Assembly: GCF_900099805.1 (NCBI RefSeq)
Contig: NZ_FNDR01000021.1
Location: forward strand, 1 to 48,298
Length of the DNA: 48,298 nt
Source of the DNA: Variovorax sp. OV700
Lineage (GTDB): Bacteria; Pseudomonadota; Gammaproteobacteria; Burkholderiales; Burkholderiaceae_C
Direction: 5' to 3'
Shown: in pieces, positions 40,137-48,298 of the stretch
Layout of the letters: every line of letters starts with the position of its first letter
Position numbering within the stretch: position 1 is the stretch's first letter
The notes under the pieces: generated by a model
The model's input: the letters and a program-made list of their open reading frames with translations, nothing else
Databases searched by the model: none
Told to the model about the DNA's origin: nothing
Made by a program: the position numbers and the translations under genes

Positions 40137-41030
40137 TCAGGTCGAGCGTTGCAGTTGTTCGGCGACCTGCAAGACGCAAGCGAGCAGGTCGGAGGTCAAC
40201 GGCGCCATTGCCTTGCCCGTGCTGGAGATGGCCACCACCCGTCGGCGCAGTGCAGGGCGCTCGATGGAAACCTTGCGAAGTCCGTAGTCGGCAAGCAGCC
40301 TGTCGGGAATGCGCGAGGGCAAGATGCAATGGCCGACCCCGGAAGAGACCAGCTTGAGCATGGCGTCGATGGTCTCTGCTTCGGCCACATAGGTGGCCTG
40401 CAACCCGGCGCTGTGGATCATCCGCCTCAGAGCGTAGTGCGCGGGAAAGCCGACAAGGCGCAGGCTGAGGGTCGACAGGTCTTGGGGCGATTCCAGGGGG
40501 CTGCTGTCGAGGACGACCAACGCCATTTCGTCCTCGAACAGCGGCTTCGATGCCAAGGTTCCGCAGTCCACCGCGGAGTCGTAGACGAAACCCAGGTCCG
40601 CCTTGCCGTTCTCGACCAGAGCGACGACTTCTGGCGAGCTGCGGCTCAGCAGCGAGAGATTCACATCCGGATGTGTGCTGACGAAGAGCGAGAACACCTC
40701 AGCGACGAAGTAGTAGCTGAGCGTATGGACCGTTGCCAGGCGAACCGTGCCGTGCGTAACCCCTTGCCGGCGCACGCTGTCCACAGCGCGATCGATCTCT
40801 CTGAAGGCCGGCGCCAGGGCGTCGTAGAGTTTCGTACCGGCTTCGGTCAGCTCCACGCCGCGACCCGTCCGGACAAACAGCGATTGGCCAAGGTTCGATT
40901 CGAGCGTGCCCAGTTGCTTGCTCAATCCGGACTGTGTCTGGTCGAGTTTTTCGGCAGCCTTGGAAAGTGAACCCAGCTCTGCGATGCAAAGGAAATACCG
41001 CAGTGGCCGGTCAAGTGTTTCGATCGCCAT
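40137..41030 (-). CDS. LysR-family regulator
   Basis: 297-residue LysR protein. The DNA-binding domain is LRYFLCIAELGSLSKAAEKLDQTQSGLSKQLGTLESNLGQSLFVRTGRG, in the CbbR/GcvA-like style; the C-terminal sensor domain is complete. It is convergent with the gamma-lyase gene, with 47 bases between stops, so it is not divergent from an obvious target. It may control the lyase/transporter genes or act elsewhere. The 236-base gap upstream of it holds no gene I can support. Confidence 0.87.
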   Translation of the reverse strand: MAIETLDRPLRYFLCIAELGSLSKAAEKLDQTQSGLSKQLGTLESNLGQSLFVRTGRGVELTEAGTKLYDALAPAFREIDRAVDSVRRQGVTHGTVRLATVHTLSYYFVAEVFSLFVSTHPDVNLSLLSRSSPEVVALVENGKADLGFVYDSAVDCGTLASKPLFEDEMALVVLDSSPLESPQDLSTLSLRLVGFPAHYALRRMIHSAGLQATYVAEAETIDAMLKLVSSGVGHCILPSRIPDRLLADYGLRKVSIERPALRRRVVAISSTGKAMAPLTSDLLACVLQVAEQLQRST

Positions 41031-41266
41031 CGTGTTTCGTGGTTAGTAGTTGACGGGCGACGCGAAAGAGTTGCTGTCGGACCCGTGCGTTCGGGTGACG
41101 CGGTCGCCCCGAAGTCCCGGCCTGCCATTCTGGCGCCCTTTCTACCCGATCGTTCTGGCTTGGTCAAAGGACACGTTCATCGACGAGGTCAAGGGTGGTG
41201 AGAGCGAACCGCCGCAGTTTCTCCGGCGTGTCAAGACGGGTCTTGAGGCGACGCTTACATTCCTTC

Positions 41267-42274
41267 TTAGAGCCGAACGCGCGATGTAGCGGATGCCCAG
41301 GGCTCGACATCTTCACGGGTGGTATCTGGATTTGATCCACGCCGGCGAGCCAATTCCGCAACGAGGCGCTGCAGCGGAATGATGGACACGAAGGGTCGCA
41401 GCAGATAGTCGACGCTTGCAAACGGCAGGTCGCAGTCTCCCTCGCCCAACGTCAGGACTTCCACGCCAAGCTCCTTGAGCAAGATCCGCAACGCTTCCGT
41501 ACGGCCGCCGTCATCGACATTGGGAATTGCCGTGATTGCAGCCATGCGCGCCTCGAAGACGGCCGGTGTGCCATGCAGCGCGAGCTCAACAGACATTGAC
41601 TCTGCCCATAGATAGGCGCCCTCCTTGATCTTCAGAGCAGCTTCCAGAACAGACAGCTCGTCAATACCAAAACCCGTAAGAAACAGGGGCTCCCTGTTGA
41701 TCAAGCGAGGCAGGATGTCCACGGGAGCGGGCTTGCTGAGTGTTTCCTTAATCGCAGTCGGCACCTTGTCAAGCTGGTTGTCAAAGGCGATGCCTTGACT
41801 TCCCAGCATCTTTGCGACCAGGCGTCCGAGGACCGCGAGTGCAGTGAGATACGAAACCGTGTGCGTGCTTGCCCTTTCGTCAGCGCAAGTGCGAAGTACC
41901 ACGTCTCCGCCCGGATTCTCTGCCCCCTCACCAGCAACGGCGATTGTCGTTGCACCGACCTTTTTTGCACGCTCGAAAAGGTGATGAGGAAAGCGCTTCG
42001 TGCCTCTATGGCTAACAACAACGATCTGGTCTTCCGAGCGGATCTCGCCGCGCAATGCATAGTCATGAGTCTCGACTGCGGCTGGACGCAGACGTCCACC
42101 TGACAACTCGGATACCCAGTAGGCAGCCACCTTGCAAGCATGTAGCGACGTTCCGATGCCAGCGAAGATCACCGGGCGGGTCGGGTCCAGCGCTGGGACG
42201 TCGATGGTCTTGAGAACCTTGGCAACAGCGTCGTACTGCGAAGCGATTTGATCGTCGAACGCAAAATGTTTCAT
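41267..42274 (-). CDS. Double SIS-domain protein (GlmS isomerase-like)
   Basis: 335 residues with two sugar-isomerase (SIS) domains but no glutaminase domain. The first starts with VIFAGIGTSLHACKVAAYWVSE and includes VVVSHRGTKRFPHHLFERAKKVGATTIAV; the second has LTGFGIDELSVLEAALKIKEGAYLWAESMSVE. The C-terminus NPDTTREDVEPWASA resembles the GlmS tail. It probably handles an amino-sugar phosphate or fructosamine-like compound. AGGAG lies before the ATG. It lies leftward beside a MocR regulator and an aldehyde dehydrogenase/amidase operon. Confidence 0.8.
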   Translation of the reverse strand: MKHFAFDDQIASQYDAVAKVLKTIDVPALDPTRPVIFAGIGTSLHACKVAAYWVSELSGGRLRPAAVETHDYALRGEIRSEDQIVVVSHRGTKRFPHHLFERAKKVGATTIAVAGEGAENPGGDVVLRTCADERASTHTVSYLTALAVLGRLVAKMLGSQGIAFDNQLDKVPTAIKETLSKPAPVDILPRLINREPLFLTGFGIDELSVLEAALKIKEGAYLWAESMSVELALHGTPAVFEARMAAITAIPNVDDGGRTEALRILLKELGVEVLTLGEGDCDLPFASVDYLLRPFVSIIPLQRLVAELARRRGSNPDTTREDVEPWASATSRVRL

Positions 42275-42377
42275 GAGAAGCTCCTGTAAGTGAACATTGA
42301 GCCTCTCATCGTATTGATTATTGGACTTGCTAAAAGCTCCACTTTTGGTTCTTCAGATGGTCCAATTTGACCGGCCG
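42275..42377. promoter_or_regulatory. Control region of the SIS gene with inverted ATTGGAC motifs
   Basis: ATTGGAC at 42320-42326 on the plus strand and again on the minus strand at 42366-42360 face each other across 33 bases. Similar TTGGAT motifs occur twice at the MocR start (43822 and 43839). They could be half-sites for the MocR protein encoded next door. Confidence 0.4.
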
Positions 42378-43832
42378 TCAGTCGTTGAGGATTGCTTGGC
42401 GCAGACGATCGACCGCCCAAGCCGCCTGTGTTCGAGGAGTGTTGGCAAAACCAACAACGAACCCATTCAAATCCGAACGTTCCAATCCGTAGCCCGAGAG
42501 AGCGGTCGCGTTGATTCCTAAATTCAAGCCGCGCGCGGACGCTTCGGCATCAGGAACCGCGAGCCTGAGATTTGCAATGAAGTGCAGACCGGCGCCATGG
42601 TCGATCGGCTCGACCAGGTCCTTGATGGCGGAGAAGGCCTCCAGCAGTGCCTGTCGCCTTTCATCGTAGATAGGTCGCAGTCGTCGCACATGAGCAGCAA
42701 GATGCCCCCCGTCGATGAACTCCGCCGCAGCGGCTTGCACTTCGATGGAAACATGTCGGTCCCCGACACTTCTTGCCGCGCTGAAAGCATCGACTAGATC
42801 GAGCGGAACGACCATGTAGCCTAGCCGCAGAGATGGCGCCAGTATCTTGCTCAACGTCCCGATGTAAATGACTCGCCCACTCGCGTCCAGCGAGTGCAGC
42901 GAACTCACGGGCTTGCCCACATATCGAAATTCGCCGTCATAGTCGTCTTCGAGAATCCAGGCGTCGGCCCGTTCCGCCCAGTCGAGCAGCGCCATTCTTC
43001 GAGGCAGGCTCATGACCGAACCCAAGGGGTACTGATGTGAGGGCGTGACCATGGCAAGCCGCGCGTGAGGTGCAAGTACTGTGCCAGCCCCAGTGTCCAT
43101 TCCATGAGAGTCGATAGGAATGGGAGCTAGTCGAGCCCCGTTTGCCGCAAGCGCGCTACGGCCGGCAACGTAACCGGGATCTTCGACCCAGACCGTGTCT
43201 CCTGGATCAAGCAAAACCCGCGCGGCGGTATCGATTGCTGCCTGCGATCCGGAAACGATCAGTACCTGCTCGGGCTCGCATGAGATTCCGCGGGCAGCTC
43301 TCAAGTAAATAGCCAGAGCTTTGCGAAGAGGCAGGTACCCGGCAGGGTCGCCGTACGGCAGCAGACGCTGCGGTTCCGCTCGCCAGAACCGTCCGGTCAT
43401 TCTAGCCCACAAGGCGAAGGGAAACTGGTCCAACGCAGGGAGCCCCGGAGTGAGCGGTAGTGTTGAACTCGCGACGACGCCGATGCCCGCGTTGAGCATT
43501 CGCTGTCCTCGGGTGGAGGGCCGCCGCACCGGCACATCGTGCCCAACGGTTTTTGCGCGAGGAAGTCCTTCTGTGACATACGTCCCCGAGCCAACGCGGC
43601 CGTTCAGATAGCCCTCAGCCATCAGGCGTTCGTAGGCCAGTGCAACCGTATTCCGCGCTACTCCGAGCTCCGTTGCGAGTTCGCGGGTTGGCGGAAGACG
43701 GGTGCCCGATCGCAAGTTTCCGGATGAAATCGCCTCGCGAAAGAACATCACGATCTGGTCCTGAATCGGTCTTTTGTCGGTGCGATCGAGCGCGAAGCTA
43801 CTCCACAGAGGATAGGTTGGGTTGGATTTCAC
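42378..43832 (-). CDS. MocR/PdxR-type GntR regulator with aminotransferase domain
   Basis: 484-residue fusion of an N-terminal GntR winged helix (PIQDQIVMFFREAISSGNLRSGTRLPPTRELATELGVARNTVALAYERLMAEGYL) and a type I aminotransferase-like domain. The PLP lysine is in YIGTLSKILAPSLRLGYMV, and ILEDDYDGEFRY and VEDPGYVAGRSAL are typical. Such regulators sense PLP adducts of amino compounds. The start is a GTG. It is placed between the SIS gene and the divergent aldehyde dehydrogenase/amidase operon and is the likely controller of both. Confidence 0.87.
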   Translation of the reverse strand: MKSNPTYPLWSSFALDRTDKRPIQDQIVMFFREAISSGNLRSGTRLPPTRELATELGVARNTVALAYERLMAEGYLNGRVGSGTYVTEGLPRAKTVGHDVPVRRPSTRGQRMLNAGIGVVASSTLPLTPGLPALDQFPFALWARMTGRFWRAEPQRLLPYGDPAGYLPLRKALAIYLRAARGISCEPEQVLIVSGSQAAIDTAARVLLDPGDTVWVEDPGYVAGRSALAANGARLAPIPIDSHGMDTGAGTVLAPHARLAMVTPSHQYPLGSVMSLPRRMALLDWAERADAWILEDDYDGEFRYVGKPVSSLHSLDASGRVIYIGTLSKILAPSLRLGYMVVPLDLVDAFSAARSVGDRHVSIEVQAAAAEFIDGGHLAAHVRRLRPIYDERRQALLEAFSAIKDLVEPIDHGAGLHFIANLRLAVPDAEASARGLNLGINATALSGYGLERSDLNGFVVGFANTPRTQAAWAVDRLRQAILND

Positions 43833-43956
43833 TTCGAATTGGATCAGTCGACGTTAAAAAACTGGCACTACCTTGTGGGCCACATTGGTCATATTCTGCG
43901 CGCTATTCGAGGTCTTGTGCCTCATCAATTGCGCAAGGAAGACGCCGGAGATTCGT
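43833..43956. promoter_or_regulatory. Divergent region MocR / aldehyde dehydrogenase operon
   Basis: 124 bases. TTGGAT repeats at 43822-43827 and 43839-43844 are direct and one and a half helical turns apart, overlapping the MocR start codon. No clear promoter was found for the rightward operon. Confidence 0.4.
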
Positions 43957-45393
43957 ATGTCTGCTACCTCACTCCCAACCTACCTCCCGCGAGTCGAAGT
44001 GCTGAACCCATTCAGCGGATCGATCGTTGGCAATGTTCCGAACGACAACGAAAAAACCACGCGGGCTGCACTGGAAGCCGCGGTGCGGGGGTTCGAAGTG
44101 AGCCGTCGGCTCCCACGTCATCAGCGGGCTGCAATTCTCGAACGCGCCGCGTCGATCATTGAAGGTCAGAAAGATGAATATGCACGCCTGATAACGCATG
44201 AAAGTGGGAAGGTCCTGAAGGCTTCGCGGAAGGAGGTCGCGCGATGCGTCAATACCTTGAGAATTTCCGCAGAAGAAGCCAAGCGACTCGCGGGCGAAGT
44301 GATCCCTTTCGATTCGTACGTTGGGTCGGAAAGTCGCACTGGTTTTTTCACCCGAGAGCCCATCGGCGTAGTAGTCGCGATCACCCCATTCAACGATCCT
44401 CTCAACCTCGTAGCGCACAAGCTTGGTCCAGTCATCGCAGCGGGAAACTCGGTTGTGTTGAAACTGAGCGATCTCGCACCTTTGTCAGGGCTTCGGTTGG
44501 TACATGCACTTCTGGAGGCGGGACTGCCTCGGGATATCGTCACGGTCGTAACCGGAAAAGGCGACGTTGTCGGACCGCTGCTTGTCTCCAGCCCCTGCGT
44601 GAGACTCGTTTCATTCACTGGCGGCTTCAAAACCGCACATGCAATAAAGCGAGAGATGGGACTGGCGCGCATAAGCATGGATCTCGGAGGAAACGGGGCA
44701 GTGATCGTCCTGGACGACTGCGACATTGACGATGCTGTAGAGGCGATATCGTCTGGCGCCTTCTGGGCGGCGGGCCAAAACTGCATCGGAGTTCAACGCG
44801 TTTATGCGCAGAACCGCGTGTTTGCAAGATTCCTCGAGGCGCTTGCGCAGAAGGCAAATGCCTTGATCGTGGGGGATCCGTTGGATGAGAAAACCGATGT
44901 CGGACCCATGATCACAGTTGCGGCCGCTGAACGCGCTGAGGAATGGATTGGACAGGCCGTCGAACTTGGTGCGCGAATCGTCGCCGGCGGGACCCGCAAG
45001 GGTTCCATTCTTAGTCCCACCGTCATGGCTGATGTTCCTGACACCGCCATGCTGGCTTGCGAAGAGGCCTTCGCTCCTGTCGTATTCGTCAATCGAATCT
45101 CTTCGCTTGAGGAGGGTGTGATGAAAGCGAATGCCACACCTTACGGGATTCATGCCGCGATCTTCACGGGCAGTCTTGAGTCGGCGCTTGCGGCAGCGGA
45201 TTTGTTGGAAGCGGGTGGAGTAATGATCAATGACTCTACCGACTTTCGGCATGACGCGATGCCGTTTGGTGGGGTGAAGGCTGGAAGTCTGGGTCGGGAG
45301 GGTGTCAGGTTCGCCATCGAAGAGATGACGCAGCCCAAGGTCGTCTGTATCAAGCGGCGAATCCGGAACGACGTTGCACTCGCAAATACTTAA
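43957..45393 (+). CDS. Aldehyde dehydrogenase family protein with altered general base
   Basis: 478-residue ALDH. The asparagine is in TPFNDPLN (Asn146) and the catalytic cysteine in AAGQNCIG (Cys276). At the glutamate of the usual ELGGK motif it reads MDLGGN, so Asp242 replaces the general base. GGAG is six bases before the chosen ATG; a longer TTG frame exists but has no support. It heads the rightward operon with an amidase and a Liv-type transporter. Substrate unknown; the lactaldehyde/succinic semialdehyde-like branch is a possibility. Confidence 0.83.
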   Translation: MSATSLPTYLPRVEVLNPFSGSIVGNVPNDNEKTTRAALEAAVRGFEVSRRLPRHQRAAILERAASIIEGQKDEYARLITHESGKVLKASRKEVARCVNTLRISAEEAKRLAGEVIPFDSYVGSESRTGFFTREPIGVVVAITPFNDPLNLVAHKLGPVIAAGNSVVLKLSDLAPLSGLRLVHALLEAGLPRDIVTVVTGKGDVVGPLLVSSPCVRLVSFTGGFKTAHAIKREMGLARISMDLGGNGAVIVLDDCDIDDAVEAISSGAFWAAGQNCIGVQRVYAQNRVFARFLEALAQKANALIVGDPLDEKTDVGPMITVAAAERAEEWIGQAVELGARIVAGGTRKGSILSPTVMADVPDTAMLACEEAFAPVVFVNRISSLEEGVMKANATPYGIHAAIFTGSLESALAAADLLEAGGVMINDSTDFRHDAMPFGGVKAGSLGREGVRFAIEEMTQPKVVCIKRRIRNDVALANT

Positions 45394-45411
45394 TCCAATA
45401 AGGTCCAACAA

Positions 45412-46857
45412 ATGCTTCCGAAATGCGATCTGTTCGATAGCGCGCCTGCTCTTTGCCAGTTGGGTGCTGAAGAACTGGCGGAAAGATATTCGACAGGTGA
45501 TGTTTCTCCTGTTGAGGTTGCCAAAGCAACAATCGAACAGGCTTTCCGCGTTCAGGAGTCCTTGAACGCGTTCACGTTCATCGACGTCGAAGGAGCCATG
45601 AAGGCTGCGAAATCGTCTGAGGATCGATGGCGGCTTGGTTCCCCGATGTCTGAGGTTGACGGCATTCCCACAACGTTGAAGGAGCTGGTTTGGGTTGATG
45701 GGTGGAAGGTTCGGTTCGGGAGCAATGCATCCTCTGAAGTCCCGTTGAAGTCAGATGCTCCCTCCGTAGCCTTACTACGAAAATCTGGAGTCGTATTCAT
45801 CGGACAAACGGCGTCACCAGAATTTGGATGGAAGACCGTTACCGACAGCCCCATATGGGGAGCTACCCGCAATCCTTGGAACCGCTCGAAGACGCCCGGC
45901 GGATCCTCTGGAGGAGGGGCAGTCGCCGCTGCTGCCGGTGCAGGAGTTTTCCATCTCGGAACCGACGCAGGTGGATCGATTCGAATTCCCGCATCGTTCA
46001 CGGGCATCGTCGGCATGAAGCCGACCTTTGCCCGGGTTCCGAACTACCCGCCAAGCGGATTCTTTTCCTTGTCACATACGGGCCCAATGGCCAGGACCGT
46101 GGATGACGTCGAGAGAATGTTGCGCGCCATGTTAGGGCGCGACCTGAACGATTGGTCCCAGCGCCAGGGCGACGCGCTCGAGTTGATGACGCATGCGGTC
46201 GATATTTCACAGCTCAAAGTGGCCTTTTGGTCAAAGCCACTCGCAGGTCCGCTCGATCCAGAGGTAGAGCGGGCCGTGAATGCAACACTCGCGGAACTGG
46301 CGAGTTACGGCGCCGCGATTGTGCCTTTTGATTTTCCGGCGATGGATGTGGTGTCGATCTTCGATCGACATTGGCTGTCCGGAGCTGCGCTGAAGTTTGC
46401 CACTCTGTCTGAGATGGAGCGCAACTTGCTCGATCCAGGCTTTCATGCCGCGGCTGAAAGAGGAAGTTTGCTTAGCGCCACCGATCTGCTCGACGCCCAA
46501 GTCAGTCGCGCGCGCTTCGGTGCGGCCATGGATCGGCTGCTATGCGAAGTCGATGTGGTGATCTCGCCTGCCACATCTATTTGCGCGTTCGACGTTGGAC
46601 TCGAAGTCCCACCAGACAGTGCGATGAAGAGTTGGCCGGAATGGTCCAGCTTTAGCTATCCGCTCAACCTGAGCGGACAGCCTGCATGTGTCATCCCGTG
46701 TGACGTCCTGCCAAACGGACTGCCAATTGGCATCCAGATATTTGGGGCTAGAGGTCAGGACGATCGCGTCCTTGCGATCGCAAGAGCCGTTGAAGCGTTG
46801 ATTGCCGAGAGAGGGTTGAATACATCCAATCGGATGGCATCCACCGCCGCTCTCTAG
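45412..46857 (+). CDS. Amidase (amidase-signature family)
   Basis: 481-residue serine hydrolase. The Ser-cisSer-Lys triad is present with the spacing of GatA-like enzymes: Lys90 in TTLKELV, Ser165 in TPGGSSGGGAVA and Ser189 in GTDAGGSIRIP. It hydrolyses a carboxamide to acid plus ammonia or amine in the cytoplasm. It lies 18 bases after the aldehyde dehydrogenase. A complete GatCAB is ruled out by the absence of gatB and gatC. It is probably the first enzyme acting on the compound imported by the Liv-type system. Confidence 0.88.
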   Translation: MLPKCDLFDSAPALCQLGAEELAERYSTGDVSPVEVAKATIEQAFRVQESLNAFTFIDVEGAMKAAKSSEDRWRLGSPMSEVDGIPTTLKELVWVDGWKVRFGSNASSEVPLKSDAPSVALLRKSGVVFIGQTASPEFGWKTVTDSPIWGATRNPWNRSKTPGGSSGGGAVAAAAGAGVFHLGTDAGGSIRIPASFTGIVGMKPTFARVPNYPPSGFFSLSHTGPMARTVDDVERMLRAMLGRDLNDWSQRQGDALELMTHAVDISQLKVAFWSKPLAGPLDPEVERAVNATLAELASYGAAIVPFDFPAMDVVSIFDRHWLSGAALKFATLSEMERNLLDPGFHAAAERGSLLSATDLLDAQVSRARFGAAMDRLLCEVDVVISPATSICAFDVGLEVPPDSAMKSWPEWSSFSYPLNLSGQPACVIPCDVLPNGLPIGIQIFGARGQDDRVLAIARAVEALIAERGLNTSNRMASTAAL

Positions 46858-46895
46858 GCGGCGGCAGATTTCTTAACAAGCAGAGAAAGACGGTA

Positions 46896-48092
46896 ATGAA
46901 GTCAAGAATGTTATCAGTGGGACTTGTTGCGCTTGTGATCGCAGCGTGCGGCAGGAGTCCGGAAGGAACTCCACCGCAATCTGCCGCTGTACCAAGCGCG
47001 GTGGCTGGAGCTTTCGAGAGCGCGCTTGTAGTCAAAATTGGGCATGTTGCGCCCACGAGCGGGCCTATAGCGCACCTTGGCAGAGATAATGAGTTGGGTG
47101 CAAGAATGGCGATCGACGACCTGAATGCAAAGGAGCTCAAGATTGGTGGAAAGGTCGTCAAGTTCCAACTGGTGGCGGAGGACGATGCCGGAGATCCGAA
47201 GCAAGGTACGGCCGTTGCCCAGAAGCTCGTGGATGAAAATGTCAACGGCGTGGTGGGACACTTGAACTCAGGCACTTCCATCCCCGCGTCGAAGCTCTAC
47301 AACGATGCAGGCATTCCGCAGATTTCACCTTCTGCTACAAACCCAAAGTACACACGGCAAGGTTTCAACACGACGTTTCGCGTCGTGGCCGACGATACAC
47401 AACTGGGTGGAGTCCTGGGAAAGTACGCAGTCGAGACGCTCAAAGGGAAGCAAATCGCGGTGATTGACGACCGCACCGCATATGGCCAAGGCGTGGCTGA
47501 GGAATTCGAGAAGGCTGCCAAAGCGGCCGGCGCATCCATCGTTGGGCACGAATTCACGACCGATAAATCGACCGACTTTGCAGCGATCTTGACCAAGCTC
47601 AAGTCTGCCAAGCCGGACATTCTTTTCTTCGGTGGGATGGATGCTGTGGGAGGTCCGATGCTAAGGCAAGTTAAGCAACTCGGCCTCGATGTCAAGTTTG
47701 TTGGCGGGGATGGTCTTTGCACCGAAGAGTTGCCGAAGTTGGCGGGTGATGCCATCGGTGACGGAACGGTGGTTTGTGCCGAAGCTGGTGGAGTGGACGG
47801 TGAGTTCAAGACGATGCAGCAGAAATTCAAAGCGGATTTCAAGGCTAAGAACGGCATCGACGTGCAGGTCTATTCGCCGTATGTATACGACGCCGTGCAC
47901 CTTTTGGCAGACGCGATGACGCGTGCCGATTCTGTCGATCCCAAGGAATACCTGGCCGAACTTCGGAAGACGGACTACCGCGGGGTGACGGGGCCGATCC
48001 GATTCGATGAGAAGGGTGACATAAAGAATGGTGCCCTGACGCTATACACCTACAAATTAGGAAAGCGGCAGCAGCTGGCCGTGGTTCGTTGA
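46896..48092 (+). CDS. Branched-chain-type ABC transporter binding lipoprotein
   Basis: 398-residue Peripla_BP_6 receptor. The N-terminus MKSRMLSVGLVALVIAACGRSPEG has a lipobox (VIAAC), so it is anchored as a lipoprotein. The mature part VVKIGHVAPTSGPIAHLGRDNELGARMAIDDLN, GVVGHLNSGTSIPASKLYNDAGIPQISPSATNPKYT is close to LivJ/LivK. The partner livH gene follows, so unlike the receptor at 6436 this one has its transporter alongside. The ligand may be an amide or amino acid. Confidence 0.88.
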   Translation: MKSRMLSVGLVALVIAACGRSPEGTPPQSAAVPSAVAGAFESALVVKIGHVAPTSGPIAHLGRDNELGARMAIDDLNAKELKIGGKVVKFQLVAEDDAGDPKQGTAVAQKLVDENVNGVVGHLNSGTSIPASKLYNDAGIPQISPSATNPKYTRQGFNTTFRVVADDTQLGGVLGKYAVETLKGKQIAVIDDRTAYGQGVAEEFEKAAKAAGASIVGHEFTTDKSTDFAAILTKLKSAKPDILFFGGMDAVGGPMLRQVKQLGLDVKFVGGDGLCTEELPKLAGDAIGDGTVVCAEAGGVDGEFKTMQQKFKADFKAKNGIDVQVYSPYVYDAVHLLADAMTRADSVDPKEYLAELRKTDYRGVTGPIRFDEKGDIKNGALTLYTYKLGKRQQLAVVR

Positions 48093-48099
48093 GCGATCG

Positions 48100-48131
48100 G
48101 CACATCACGGGGTGCGAGACCGTCGATGTGC
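48100..48131. other. Inverted repeat after the binding-protein gene
   Basis: GCACATC and GATGTGC pair over seven bases with an 18-base loop, in the 112-base gap before livH. Such hairpins often follow abundant binding-protein genes and protect the upstream message or reduce read-through; no T-run is present. Confidence 0.4.
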
Positions 48132-48204
48132 TTCTTGATAGTTCTTCCTGCGCGGAATCGCCTGTGATTCTCGTCAACGTATAAATAAGATTCGTGAGAC
48201 ATCT

Positions 48205-48298
48205 ATGGAAATTTTGCTGCAGCAGATCATCAACGGTCTGGTTCTCGGCAGCATGTATGCCTTGATAGCCTTGGGCTACACCATGGTGTACGGCATCA
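48205..48298 (+). CDS. livH: Branched-chain amino acid ABC transporter permease LivH (partial)
   Basis: The first 31 codons, MEILLQQIINGLVLGSMYALIALGYTMVYGI, are the canonical start of LivH-type inner-membrane permeases, beginning with the first transmembrane segment. The rest is beyond the window. It continues the operon begun by the aldehyde dehydrogenase and amidase. Confidence 0.88.
   Translation, partial: MEILLQQIINGLVLGSMYALIALGYTMVYGI

Noticed and set aside
41160..41180. AGGACAC half-site of the shared operator upstream of the LysR gene
   Set aside because: Only one arm is present with no symmetric partner or promoter around it; a seven-base match is expected by chance.
41050..41289. 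Possible small gene or transposase end in the gap between LysR and SIS genes
   Set aside because: Translations on both strands show no family pattern and no ribosome site; no terminal inverted repeats were found.
45412..46857. GatA subunit of the tRNA amidotransferase
   Set aside because: The triad spacing matches GatA, but gatC and gatB are absent and the neighbours are catabolic, so a stand-alone amidase is the better call.

Overview
The window looks like the chromosome of a high-GC betaproteobacterium of the Burkholderiales, most likely Comamonadaceae (Variovorax-like). The evidence is four orphan tripartite-tricarboxylate (Bug/TctC-type) periplasmic receptors, many catabolic operons each with its own LysR/TetR/MocR regulator, and the general style of the enzymes. 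No genus marker, rRNA or tRNA was seen. It is an accessory, catabolism-rich stretch: uptake systems and small-molecule degradation genes fill almost every base. Base composition appears uneven. The ends (about 1-8.6 kb and 41-48 kb) read visibly less GC-rich than the middle (about 9-24 kb).

Layout. (1) 1-8587: a leftward operon with a Tat-exported branched-chain-type binding protein, SDR dehydrogenase, acyl-CoA-dehydrogenase-fold monooxygenase, nitronate monooxygenase-like protein, FMN reductase, MDR oxidoreductase, acyl-CoA ligase and the start of pntA, with a divergent TetR regulator. It resembles a two-component flavin monooxygenase route feeding a CoA-ester pathway. (2) 8674-15227: a leftward mandelate/benzoylformate-like operon with benzoylformate decarboxylase, an aromatic aldehyde dehydrogenase, two Bug receptors, a decayed intradiol dioxygenase and a Dabb protein, with a divergent LysR. 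(3) 15285-23874: a Bug receptor whose signal peptide carries a 17-alanine microsatellite, then a sulfur amino acid locus: a thiol dioxygenase fused to four rhodanese domains, a cystathionine beta-lyase-like enzyme, a stand-alone thiol dioxygenase and a polar amino acid ABC importer.

(4) 24304-40089: the most intriguing part. Three transcription units share a near-identical palindromic site (GGACAC/GTGTCC type) at their promoters. They are a MOSC protein + PDR/VanB-type reductase + XRE-cupin regulator; a leftward Bug receptor + acyl-CoA dehydrogenase + CoA-transferase A/B operon; and a class II aldolase + Aap amino acid transporter + methionine-gamma-lyase-like enzyme series. Between them sits an acuR-acuI pair (acrylate-sensing TetR and acryloyl-CoA reductase) whose promoter implies a leaderless mRNA, followed by a ThDP enzyme. 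I infer one regulon for an unidentified amino-acid-like substrate. A gamma-lyase that releases an N-hydroxylated product, later reduced by the MOSC/reductase pair, is one testable idea.

(5) 40137-48298: a LysR gene, a double SIS-domain gene, a MocR regulator, then a rightward aldehyde dehydrogenase + amidase + Liv-type lipoprotein binding protein + livH (cut by the window edge). This again is a self-contained uptake-plus-degradation unit for an unidentified amide-like compound.
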